Below are positions 1 to 12,322 of a stretch of 64,000 nt of DNA, in pieces (position 1 is the first letter of the stretch; each line of letters begins with the position of its first letter). The position numbers and the translations under genes are program-made. The notes beneath the pieces are model-generated. The model was not told the DNA's origin. It made no database searches and worked only from the letters and a program-made list of their open reading frames with translations. The stretch is from assembly GCA_013397435.1 (NCBI GenBank), contig VZRG01000452.1, forward strand, positions 329,459 through 393,458. Direction: 5' to 3'. Origin of the DNA: Erythrocercus mccallii. Its lineage: Eukaryota; Chordata; Aves; Passeriformes; Dicruridae.

Positions 1-3000
1 CTCAGCAAGCTCAGCAGGGTGGTGTAATTGTTTTGTTTACTTATAAGCGTGGCAAGTTTCCTACTGTAGCAGCTACCATATTTAAATGATTTTGGCAAGT
101 AAGAGGGCATACAGGATACATTCTGAAGAGGGACCGTGTGATTGCCTGGCAGGCAATTTCCTTTTCTTTTAAAGCCCAAAACACATCTTTTCAGCCTCTG
201 CTAAGCGTTACTATTTCTGAGGATATTTGAAGCAGGTAAAATGGTAGGAGTGCTAAAAGGGAGATAAACAAGGAGTCCAGAAAAAAGCCTCACATTGACC
301 TTGAGGCAGAACACTGAGGGCTCTCCAGGCAGGTTTTTCTTTCTCAGTACAACCACTCATGGCAGACAAATATATTACTTAGAATTTCTGTAAGGTATTG
401 TAAAAGTCAGAGCATTTTAGCATCCCAGAAAGCCAATGAGGAATAAGGATGCTCCAATAAGGAGCATTTTACCGGATCCATAGTAAGTCTACAGTCCTCT
501 AAATGTACCTGAATTGACCTTGGGAGGAAGCTGGAATGCCTCTCAGACCACGCATATATAAATGTAACACCTAGTTATGACAGAAGCCAGGAAAAAAACG
601 AATCCAAGTTGCTTGAAAAGTTTACAGCATTTCAAGTGCTGCTTTCTGACAGAGTCAGTGAGGCTGTGACCGATGGCCCCAGAGAGGACACTGGTGCTGA
701 AGCACCAAGTAAGGGATGTTCCAATGAACACTTCTGTCTTTGTCTGACATTTTAAGGAATTCTTTGTCGCTTCTCCGGTTTTCCAGGCAAGAAGTTCAAA
801 GGGTTTTGTATGGGATTGCATGTTGCTATGGAAGCTACAAAAGTTTCATGCTCTGTCTTACTGCAAACTTTTGGGGTTGGTTTTCCTCCTTCCCTATTTC
901 ACTCTTCTGCACACTACTCAGCACCTCAGGAGAGCAAAGCATAGTCATATAATTTTCATAATCACGTGATGCCCACGGCAAATCCAGCAGGTTAAATGTA
1001 CAGTGCTTCTGTGCAAGCCAAACATCTCACACGCTCCCTCCACTCTGTCTCTTTTCCTGACATACAGAGGAAAGGGTGAGTTCTGCAGTGCTTGGGGAAC
1101 CCTTGTCCCTGAATGGTGCTACTTGAGTTGATGGAGCAAGCAGATGGAGGAGTTGTGAATCCCTCTCTTAACTGTACCCTTCTGGCCAATGCTTCTCATC
1201 TGCACAAGCAGAGCTCTCCTCGAGTGCTTGCCCTGAGGTGGTCTCTGTGGCAGATTCATCCTGGCAGCTCGTAGCTTCAAAACATCAAGTCCACGTTTTT
1301 ATATCACCCAGCATCACTCAGCAGCTCCTGCTGGCCATGACTTAGCTATTTCGCATGATTAGGATGGGAAACTCCAATCAGCAAGTAATGAATCTGGTGA
1401 TTTCAAAGTCCTCCTAGGCAGTGTAGTGTAAATTCATGCTATTCATTGATCACTGCATTCATCACTTGTGATTTTGAGAGGAAATTAGCTAGTGAAATTG
1501 CTTTAAAACCCCACAGTGTGAATGTCAGCCACATCTCAAAATGATTTGATTTTTAAATTTGCCCTAGACATCCTATGTAAAGGAGAGTTCCAAAATCATG
1601 CTTCCCCATCTCAGATTGAGAATTAAAGTACAAACGCTTTGTGTAAGCCAGCTAGCTCCTAGTGTCCAGATTCAATAAGAAAGCACGATCAGAACTGGGA
1701 TCCTGCTGGCTACAAACAACTTTACAAACTGATCCAAAACCAAAATGTCATCTAGGAACCAATTCAACAGCTGCTGAGATGCAGTCATTTCTGGAACAAA
1801 CAATGACAATTGCTTACAGGACCTTAAAGCAAAATGATGTTAGACACATAGCCATAAATACAGCACCAAGTGCAATCAAATTAAAATTACAAATTTCCAC
1901 AGTGTTAGAACTTGCTCTCAAAGTTATCCAGACCACTAAAAGTTTTCTCTGCTCTGAGATATTCTTTGATGTGTTGATGAGCCATAAAAACCAAGCCAAA
2001 TTAAAGTTCTTTTGTTAGCATGTCCTAGCTATTAGAAATATGATTGATTTTCCCCTGCCAGAGTTTTGGAAAGTTTCAAGGTGATACAACTTTGGAGAAC
2101 AAAAGGAAAAGCCAGGAAAAAAGCCAAACTTTTCCATTCCTGCTTTATTTTATTCTGTAGAATCTCTCGACAAAAACTATTCCCATCCTGTGAAAAGTAA
2201 CGCACCATTCACACCTGCTCAGTAAGCAAAAATTTTTTATGTAGTTGTGAAGTAATATAATCAGTAAATATTATATTGATATTAGAAAGATACAATCAGC
2301 AGTGTGGATGGTCTATATGTTGTTCAGTGAGCTCTAACTTACAGTCCCAATAGTGCCTGACATGAAGGATAATCCTCAGGTCATCTGTGTACTATTACTA
2401 GTTATTTGTTTCAGAAGTCATGTGTTTGTAGGGACTATTTTTATAAGCATTTGTTTATTCATTTATCTTCAGCCTCATTAAAAATTAGCATATTAAGCAT
2501 ATAATAGTTCGTGTTGGTCAATTTTACTTCTGACTTCAACAACTATCAACAATCTGAACGCAACATTCCCCATACTAAATATGGAGTCAACACACAGCTG
2601 AGAGATCTGCATCCCTAAAAAACAGCCTTTCCCCATGGAGCCACCTTTTTGCTACAGTCACAAGCAATTTGTGATGGAATAACCAGAAGTCATCTCCTGA
2701 TATCAGTTACAGTGATCTAATTTACCTGTCATCAAAGCAGTGACTTTTGTTTTGCCTCACTGTAATGGAGAGCAGAGTCCTGACTAAATATTCCACATAT
2801 ACACACCACATAAACATAATACAACTAGTACGTGAGAACAAGACTAACATCTTAATGTGTTTATTTCCATCTGTAGCTTGTATGGTAAATGTATTGCAAT
2901 GATAAGCGCTTTTTCTCATGTCCTCCTTTATCTTCACCTTTGTTCTTCAAGAGGTTTATTGATTTCTCCCCTCTTCAAACACTCTATGACCTGGTAAGTC

Positions 3001-6000
3001 AAAGGGGATCATTTTGATGTTAAGGAATGGATGAGGACACAACCCTGAATAGCAGAAGCAAAGAAATGCCACTTCCGTGTGAGCCTGTTGTTGCACTAGC
3101 AGTGCTGCTGTATGTGAAGAACCCCAAACCTCTCCAGGGCCTGATGTCAAAGGCAGGTGGTGTGAGGAAGCGCCTACCTGAAGACGGCGAGGCTCAAAGA
3201 CCAGAGCACTAGCGGCTTCCTCAGTTCAAATTTTGCTCGTTTGTTCATTAGGTGCCGACCCCCAAATATAAAGGCAGCGTACAGAGCTGAAAACAGGAAT
3301 GACTTCTTCCTGCAAAACAAAACCAAAAAACACCTGTCAAATGTTTAATTAGTGTTAGATACACAGCAGAGTCACATATGGACATCACTGCTAAGGGCTT
3401 GTGCGCTTCCTTGAAAGGAAACTTTTGGGGACGTTCCTGCATCCCAGCTGAGCTTATCCCTTCTGTATGAAACCACATGCCTGCACACACTCAGGGCTGG
3501 GTGCAGGCAAAACGGACCCCGGGGAAGTTCTGGAAAAGGACAGGCAAATTTGGCTCCCATTCTTTGCCAGTTTCAGAAGATTGAACTTCTGCGAGGAATA
3601 GAATAGATATAGCAGAACCCAGACACACTTCTGCAAACAAAACCACATTTTGTGCCTCATTTATCTTTTTCATCCAAATTTTTGTTTCCTGCAGGATCCT
3701 CCCTATGTGGCAATTTAGTTTCCCACTGTTTCCTCTACAAAGACCATGAGCACTGCAACACACCATGATGAGCCTCACAAGAAGCAGAGAATCAGCAAGA
3801 AGATATCAATAGCCCCATTAAGCAGCAGGACCAGGCTGGTTGGCATTGCCCTGTGCAATCGCCCTGCCCCTGAGTGCTGGCTCAGGAAATCCAGTGCATT
3901 TGCTGAAAAGTCAAGCAGGGTTCTCTTAAGGAACTTCAATTATACTCTCCAAATTGGAAATTTTATTTTTAAAACTGCCTGATAGTAGTCCAGCTCAGCA
4001 ATAATCACCAAATATTTGAACCCTGCTACTATAACTCATTGTAAATCAACCATTAGAGGTCAAAAATAGACTCACTCTGGGATTCCTTCCCACACAGCAC
4101 AATATTACACTTAATGATGTACACCATTAATGGTGGCCTAACTGGAAGGACATATATTCAAGAATAGAATTTTCTCTACATAATTTATTCAGGGTGTGAC
4201 TATAGGGTGGACTATGGTTTTGAACCAGGAGGTTCTGGTTCCTACTCTATGCCAAGAAAGAATGATAAATACTCTCAAGAAAGTAACTATTTCATTAACA
4301 TGAAGAAAAGACAGCAGTAGGCTACAAGACCTTCAGTTCCTTCTGACACTGGAATGCCAAGGGCAGCAGTGGCAGACAGGCCTATGATCAGGGAGGGCAT
4401 GGCACACTGCCCAGGCTTCCCATTGCGAGAGAGGCTCACCCATATTGAGGTGTCCAGACTTTTAATAGGATTTTCAACTGGATGTTTAAATGACAGTATG
4501 TTGCTTCACTTCAAGATAAAGACAAGTACGTGCCGTGGCGTCACTACTGGTATCAAGTAGATGCCACCTCTGGGCTCTTCCATTGTGACTGGCCAGCTGA
4601 GGTTACCCTGTGGCAAGGAATCTGTGCAGCACAGCACAGTCCTGAGGGCCAAGCAGTGTGGCACAGCACAGCATGTGCCTGCGTCTCCTCAAGGCAGCTG
4701 GTAATGGATCACGAGACCCTCAGTGGCCAAGGGCCATCCTAGAAGGCTCAGAAAAACTAAGAAAAGCTGTAGCACATCAGACTGGAAAGACAAAGAAAGC
4801 ACATGCAACCTTCAGTCAAGATAACAAACTGAATTTTGTATAAGTTTGAAAGCTAAGTAAAAACTATCTCCAGAGAATGCATGCATTCTGCAGCATGCCA
4901 TTTTCTGCCCACTAAGAAACTCTGTTTCTACTGATGTATTTATAGCTCTGTGTTGTAAAATGCAGGTAACTGCACAAAAATACACCTGGGAGGACCCAGT
5001 GCCTGCAATCCACTAGGTTAGTTTTAGCATCCATGGGGATGCTCCATGGCAGATGCCCCAGGAAGACCAGGATGACCACAGAGCCAGCACCCTCTCACCT
5101 TGTGCATTGAGATGGTCTAACTGCCATGGCAATGGTTATCATGACCAGGTTTTGAAAATCACAAAGCCTTGGCCCTTATTTATACAATACAGAAAAAAGC
5201 ATTTATTTTTACCTCACTGGTCAGGGAAAGGACAGAATCACCAATTTGAAAGCGTAATTGCACTTTAACTTGGCTGGAAATCAGTAAATATTTGTTAACC
5301 GGTTTGGGTAATGATGAACCATCTCAAGCTTGCTCATACTGAACCACCTAACTGTTTACACAAGATTTATGGGTTAAAAGATAGAAGGTTCATAGCGTGA
5401 GTCTGGACTGTATTCCCATCTCCTTCCCTCTGCAGCCTTTTGAGCAGCAGTGTGAAGCACAGCCCACTGCCACCCTGGGCGTGCCACCCTGTCCTGCACT
5501 GATCCATGCATGGATGTCCAAAGCAGCTGAGAGCAGGGCAGGATGACATCCCAAGTAGTGCAGGGGAAAAGACTGCAACACGGTGCTGCCATGCAGCTGC
5601 CAACACAGCACAGGCTACGCGGGCTGGCATGGGAGGATGTCAGGACCCGAGAGCAGTAGCTAGAGACGCTTTGCAGGAAGGCAAGCTAGAAACAGTTCAG
5701 TTCTAGATCAAACACAGACAAGATTTCAAAGTAATCATTCAACTTCAGTTCCAGTTCAAGACAGAAAAAGCAGTCTGAATGAGTCAGCAGTTCAGGTATA
5801 TGTTCTGTCTGTCTCCACTTCTTCCTGAGCCAGATAATCTCTATATTTACATCAAGCAACATTTAATTTTGCTTCTTATTATTGAAACTATCTTTTGTGA
5901 GTTCAATCAATTTATTGAGGTCAATAGTTATGTTACAGTAATTAGAATAGATAAATTTTAGGTCCCTTTAGAGCTTTGTAATGAGTACAGCATTATTAAC

Positions 6001-6625
6001 TATGATGGTAAATGGTACTCCCAGAGTATGTATCAGCAGTGGCAGACATGGCAAGATTTGACTGCACACATGATCTGAACTGCAGAGAGCAGCTGTAAGC
6101 AGTTTCAGACAAGAAAGGACACAGTAGTATTATCTCCCATCAGAGGTAAGCACAATACTGAATAGTGATTAGGCTGATCTTGAAATCATCCACTGTTTTG
6201 ATGCCTGCTACTTTTTGCACTCAAAGAACTTTGAATTTTCCCCAATTTTCAGCCTAACAATGGTTAAAAGACCTGGGTAGGCCAGGTGATAGAGTTACAA
6301 AGGAGTTGCAGAGGTATGTACTCTTAAGATAATCTGATAAACTCCATTAGACTGGTATTAACCAGTTTCCTAGCAGTGTTTTTATGATGGATTTTCCCAA
6401 AGGTTCATACTACAATCAGGTCCTGGGCTAGTGACACAAAGCAATGGCAATCTGACAGAATTTAATTAGGTCTGGTATGATTTTAGCCAAAGGAGAGTAA
6501 TATTGAACAAGCATTTTGAAAGACAGGTTTGAAGTTGTTCTGGAGCAATGTAACTTTTCAATACTATTACATGTAGAGAAACTAAACAGAGCAGAATGAC
6601 GACAAAAAAAATTAACCTTGAAACT

Positions 6626-6643
6626 AAAAAAAAAAAAAAAAAA
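6626..6643 (+). repeat. A18 homopolymer
   Basis: Eighteen consecutive A. No recognisable LINE, SINE or processed transcript lies directly upstream, so it is a simple homopolymer tract. Confidence 0.9.
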
Positions 6644-7034
6644 TTCCTTTAAAGTAATTCAGCAACAGAATTGCATCCAATAACTTAAATGTTAGCACAT
6701 TCATATGTTTGTCTTCAATTCTGTTCTGCAGGGTAACACAGTAGACATAAAGACAGGGCTGCCAAATCCTCCACATTTTTCTGGCATTTCTGTTTCTCAC
6801 AGTTGTCTCCCACCTTCCTACATTTTCAGACTTCAAGGACTAAGTACTATCTCTACCGAATACAACTCCATGTTCCTATGACAAAAGTTGCCAGCTCCTT
6901 CCCCCTTTATATGTTTCTGGAGAACCTATTAAAAGCTATATTTGGGCTTACTACAAGAGAGGGAGGGAAGAGGGGCTACGGGCTGAAGATGTGAGACAGA
7001 TCTTCCAGGACAGTAGCAGAGAGATGGTTGTGTC

Positions 7035-7345
7035 ATGAGGCAAAGGGAGAGGAAGGAGATGGGAAGACATGATGGGAGAAAGAGAAGAGAAGAGAAAGGA
7101 TGAATAGCAAGCATGGCAGCAAATAGCAAATGATGGGAGCTGGCAGCCATGAGATGGACACAGAGCTGAGACAGCATGGAAGGCAAGGAGGCTTGAAGTC
7201 CTTTCTGTGCTGGTAGGATGCTTCCTGCATCCATGGGCACATCTATGGCAGAGGGACAGAGACAGGAAAGAGGAAGAGTATGAGAACAGGGAGGCAGAAA
7301 CTGAGAATGATAAAGGAAGACAGGAACAAAGCTTCTCATTTCCAG
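7035..7345 (+). repeat. Purine-rich, strand-asymmetric block
   Basis: The plus strand is strongly biased to A and G, for example gggagaggaaggagatggga near 7048 and gagaaagagaagagaagaga near 7077, and again at 7250-7345. The minus-strand frames here (up to 140 codons) are therefore Ser/Leu/Pro-rich composition artefacts. Confidence 0.7.
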
Positions 7346-7783
7346 CTAGGGAGTCCCACGCAGGAAAGCCCACTCAGGCAACATGGAGTGACAAGAAGAA
7401 ATCAGCTACCCAAGTCTCAAGCAGGAAAACACAACACTGGGAAGGGGCAGCAAATAATCCAAAGAGGAAAGCAGAGGTAAACAAATGGCTAAGGATTAAG
7501 AAATCCTGGCTTCCTCAGAAGCACTTATTTATAAAGTGCTGAAAATATGAGAATTACCATAGTATTCTAAAAATAGGGGCCAAAGCCTGAGGGTAAGCCT
7601 CATGTGCAGCAGCGTGAGACATCCCCCTGTCTGTGATGTAAAGTGAAATAGTCCTGAATATTGCAGTACTGCTGAAGGAGGTGCTTTCGAGTCCAGATGC
7701 ACTGTTGCCATTTTTTCCCCTGAAAATAGCAGACTGAGTCATTATTGTAGAGTTCTATGATGTTAATGAGTAAACTGAAACAG

Positions 7784-7801
7784 ATATATATATGTGTGTG
7801 T
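7784..7801 (+). repeat. Compound (AT)n(GT)n microsatellite
   Basis: Five AT units run directly into GT units, a short dinucleotide repeat. Confidence 0.85.
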
Positions 7802-10800
7802 TATAAAATTGACTATTTCCACAGGATTTCCCTTAATCATTAAGGAAAATCCTTATAGAAATGCCCAAAGGACAACCTTATCACAGATAGTTAAACAATC
7901 TTTTATCATATAATACAGGATTATCGGCAAAACAGCATTCAGTAGGGGAGTAGTAAAGTTTTAGCCCCCTTTCTAGATTCTATAGGATTTTCAAGCTTTT
8001 TTAAATCAAAGTATTTACTTTGCACATTCAAAGCTCGTTTTTAAATTCACTACCACTTCTTCATCTGTTGTAAAGGGAGCACAATAGGTTAAAAAAAACC
8101 CCACTATGGCTGCCAGAGCAGAGTGTTGCTGGAAAGTAAACAGGCAGCTTCGGGTTCGTGATGTTTTTTCTTGGCCTTCTTCATCACCATTTTATTGATG
8201 TAAAAAAAATATAGACTTACTGAAAAAAAAATAAAAGAATGTTTGGCTATATGAAATATAAGGGAATTTTCCTACTGCTTTCTCCCAGCTTTCAACAGAA
8301 AATAACAACAACCACTTGTGTTTATAATTGAAACTGCTAACTTGAGAGTCTAGCTCAAGTGCTTTAATCTGAACCCATGTGAATCACACACCATACCCAT
8401 GTCCACACATCAGCCATTAGGGTTGGTAGCGTCGGCAAAGTTACTTTCTCTCTGGTCCTTATTTAAAAATCACACATTCTGTATAAAAAAGGGTGTGAAA
8501 ACGCTTCTCAGTCTCTCGGTGCTTTTACCTCAGAAATACTGTCAAAGCAAACCTTTCTCTCTCTGCACTGATGTAATTTTGACAGAACTGGCAAGAAGAG
8601 ATCCAATGTGTAGATATGCCAGATCTGTGTATGAAAATATAACCTGTACTCCTGGCTTAGATTTGAGTTCCTGCAGCTGCCTCCCATTGACTGTAGCAGC
8701 CTTCATCATAGAGAGAGAAGGACACACAGAAGAGGAAGACCTGTCTGACACACGCATGCCAACAGAGTCTGATTTATTCCTACAGTTCAATATCCTTTGA
8801 CATTTATATTTAGTACAGCAGTGATGACAGTCACACACACATGTAGGTGATTCACTGATGATGGCCTTTGACGTAAAAAGCTATCAGAGAGTAAACACAG
8901 ACATATCTCATACCAATCATCTGATCCCTTGATTTCTAAAGCCCGTGTCTCAAAAGGCCATTCAGGCCCCTTGTGACAGGTACTGTTGGATGCACAAGTC
9001 TGTGCTTCCCAAAAGGCTGGAGCAATTCTCCAGGCACCTCTCTCCTATGTGAGAGCAAGGGAAGAGGAGTCAGGGCCCTGGGGACACGTATGGGGGACAG
9101 GGACTGCTATTTCCCCAGGTGTGCCTTCTCTCTGGGGTGCTGTTCCCATCACCCAGTTCATGCCATTACTGCCAGACCGTACTTGTGTCACTGCCCCGAC
9201 CCCTAACCCACACAAAGGAAAGAAACACGGGGCCGGGAGGCTGCCAGGAGGACTGCTGTGGGAACTGTCCCAAGCACAACGTTGCTGGACAGGATGGAAG
9301 ATGAGGAAGAATTCCGTATGCACTCTTGCTCTGTGAGTGCTAGTGGCTGAGCTGAGGGGCAGCCTGAAGCCCCAGTGCCCAGGTCAGAGTGCCAAAGGTG
9401 AGGACTGCAGGGGCAGCAACTTCTGAAGAGCAGAGCAACTATTTTTTTGTGGTATATCATCAGCTCATAGCCTGCTCTGGTCCAGTGGAGATAGCCCCTG
9501 TTCATCACCAGCCAATCTGCATGAGCACTGTCCCAGGGGAGCAAGAGGCTGTGCCCACCTGAGCCTCTGCCCACACTGCATTCAGTCAGACCTAGGGGCA
9601 GGAAACCACTCCTGCATTGGCAGGGCAGCCAACAGCCCTAAAATTACAGAGAGGAGAAACAAGGGCACGGAAGTGTGGGGGCATGGGAGAAGGTGGCTCA
9701 TGTCCTGCACCTCCCTGATGGTTGCATCTGTTTTGTTGAAACGTTTGCCAGCCATTTGTTAACACTCACGTTTGTAAAACACACCTGTTACAGAGTATTA
9801 GCCACACACTTAAAACGTGGGCAGCTAGGGACAAAAAAAGCAGCAAACTTTTCTTGTTTTCTCTCTGAGTGGGAAAATATAAGCATAAGGGTGAGAAAAC
9901 AAAGTCAAAATTCGGGAACAATTTTGGTTGGTTTTTTTTTCAGCTAGGAGGGGCAAACTCAGCTCTGAAGTATGGTCCCCAGTTCTTTATAAGACTCATA
10001 TAGGCTTGATGGAACAAACCATAAACCTGTAAAACCCTCTTAAGTTAGAATCCCAAATATAAGCCATGTCACAAGAGAAAAAAATCTCACAAATAGAAAG
10101 CACTTAAGAAAAAGACCCCAAAACAAGTTCCAAAACCTTGGGTTTTGAAACTAAGTTGCCAAAATTATCAGTGAAGGAAAATCAGCTTTATCTCTGGCTC
10201 TGCCCCAGACTTCCTCCACCCAGTGGAGATGGCAGGTGAGTGTGCCTGCCATGACAACAGCCACCCCTGAAGTTTTCAGCTGGCACAGACAGCAGGGGAA
10301 GTTGCAGCCCAGTGGGTTGGGTGACTGGGGTGAGCCACACCATACCCTCCTACCCAGCTGGCATCCCAAGTGACACGGTTCAGCCCAAGTCAAAGCCTGC
10401 GTCACCCCATCCTCAGCGCCACCACACATCCCAAGGATGGGCCACATCCCAGGGATGGCATCTGACCCCACTGTTGCTGACACTGATCATATCTAACAAC
10501 CATTTTTGCACAACTCCCTCCAAGATTTACAGTGCCAGTGCTAAGAACTGAATGTAGTCCCACAGAAGAAATGATGACCATCCTTGTCCCTGTTAAGAAC
10601 CTTTACAGAAGCTCAGTGTAGTCAGAGAAACTCCTTGAGTGGGAGCCTCTGCTAAATCCATTCACTGTGACAACATATATAGTTCTTAAGACTAAGATTT
10701 GGGGTTATAACAGGTGACAAATCATGGTGTCCCAATTCCCCTTGGACCCACCACAGGTTTTTCCAGGCTTTGCTGAGACTTTCAGGCAGAGAGAGACTTG

Positions 10801-11906
10801 GTGGAGAGACGGCAGAAAGCAGAGAAGCTAATGTAGGTCATAGGCACTGCAGCTCTGTGAGAAGCTACAGTACTTTCACTTTTAATTTCATCAATGTAAA
10901 TGTAAACCTCTGGCCTCCACAGTAAAAACCTGGAGCTAGTAAACACAACTGCAAGTGAACTTGGGGACTACTAACCTACATCCTTCCCAGCTGAAGTCAT
11001 TCTGTTTGTCCTTACCTCTCACCTGAAAGCAATTAATGAAGATGCTAATAGAGGTATGTCATACAGACATAGCATGAAAATGACTAGCTCTCCAAACTGC
11101 CTTACTCCTTTGATCTGCTTCATCTCATCAAATTAATCAACGGTTACGACATTCACAATTTTACACTTAAAGGAGTATATCAATGTAAGTCCTTCAGATC
11201 CAGGAAGATCTCTGAAGAAACTCAAAGTGTTATTTATATAGACAAGTGCTGCTTTTTAAAACTGCTTAGCAGATAGATATATGTTTATTAAACAAGACAA
11301 AACACAACTCAAGTAACAGATCAATAAGAGTATTTCACTGAAGCTGCCTTTGCCTGTGCACCTGCGGAAAGCCACAGCAACACAGTGGCAAGCTCAGGTC
11401 CCTCTACCATTGCAAAGGCAAATTGTAAATATTCTGGGAAAGTGTCTGTCGGATCTCAAAAAATATTTAAATAAAAATAAAAGCAGTCATTCAAGATGAA
11501 ATATGGAAAATGGAGGGGTTGCAAGCAATGTGTTATTCTATCTATCCACCCTAAAAGACATTCCAGCAGACATTGCTCCCTTCCAGCCTTCTGCAATACA
11601 ACCTCAGAAAATGATGTTGCTACAGCTGTCAGTGGATTGCAAAACACAAACAAGTAAAAACTGTCCTGATTTCCCTAAGAGCGTTCTAAGCCAAAATAGA
11701 CATGCATGATTTTCCCATAGAGCAGAGCGCAATGTTAGAAACAGGACAGCAAAAAGTAATGCACAAGTAAGACCTTACAGCCAGGGCTTGTTGATCACCT
11801 TATAGAAAGCATCACCATAAAACTTTTTCAGTGCTGGAAAACATTAAATTATCCTGGAGGAAACTAAACTAAGGCAATGCTTGAGAAACGTAATTATTTA
11901 GAATAC

Positions 11907-12322
11907 TGTCCTGGATCTGGTCAGGACAGGGTTAATTTTGCAGTAGCCAGGAGGGGGCATGGCTTGGACCCAGAGGTTATTCTGTACCATCACACTTCAT
12001 CTTGCTGGAGGTATGGGTGTCTCTTCTGGGCCGAAGGGGTTCCTTTTGGTCCAGTGAGCACGGCAGGGGGAGCTGTCCAGACCTGCTTGCTGCTGGGGGT
12101 TTTCTGTGCGAATCCCTCCTTTCCTGTACCCTGTCATTAGTATTGCTGCTGCTACCGCTTGTTTTCTCATCTCATTGCTCTTTCCAGTAAACTGTTCTTA
12201 TCTCAACCCATTGGGCCTCCAATTCTCCTGTGCAGCAGAGGAGTGGCCAGGAGGGGAGAGAGTGAAAGGAGCATGGGTTTTAGTGGGAATTCTAAATTGG
12301 AACATACCATTCCTAAACCACA
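11907..12322 (+). mobile_element. Degraded solo LTR of an avian endogenous retrovirus
   Basis: Starts TGTCCTGGATCTGGTCAGG, followed by gacagggttaattttg and caggagggggcatggc; has a run like ttgctgctgctaccgc, then tccagtaaactgttctt and atctcaacccattgggcctc; ends cctaaaccaca. This is the pattern of the common avian ERVL-type LTRs, whose 3' part reads taaactgt-ttatctcaaccca and which end in taaaccac(g)aca. No internal retroviral genes are present, and no clear target-site duplication was seen. It is noncoding and diverged. Strand is taken from the LTR's own 5'-to-3' order. Confidence 0.75.

Larger units (their letters stand above)
1..11906. other. ELOVL6: ELOVL6 intron 1, unique sequence
   Basis: I see no exon, RNA gene or clear transposon here beyond the short repeats and the purine-rich block listed separately. 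Reading frames reach 140 codons but are overlapping, domain-free and unsupported. GC-richer patches at about 9.0-9.6 kb and 10.2-10.5 kb account for several of them. Assignment to intron 1 follows from the direction of ELOVL6 and assumes that exon 2 was not missed. Confidence 0.7.

Noticed and set aside
6929..7373. Minus-strand Ser/Leu/Pro-rich frames of 136 and 140 codons
   Set aside because: Explained by the purine-rich plus strand; repetitive composition and no domain.
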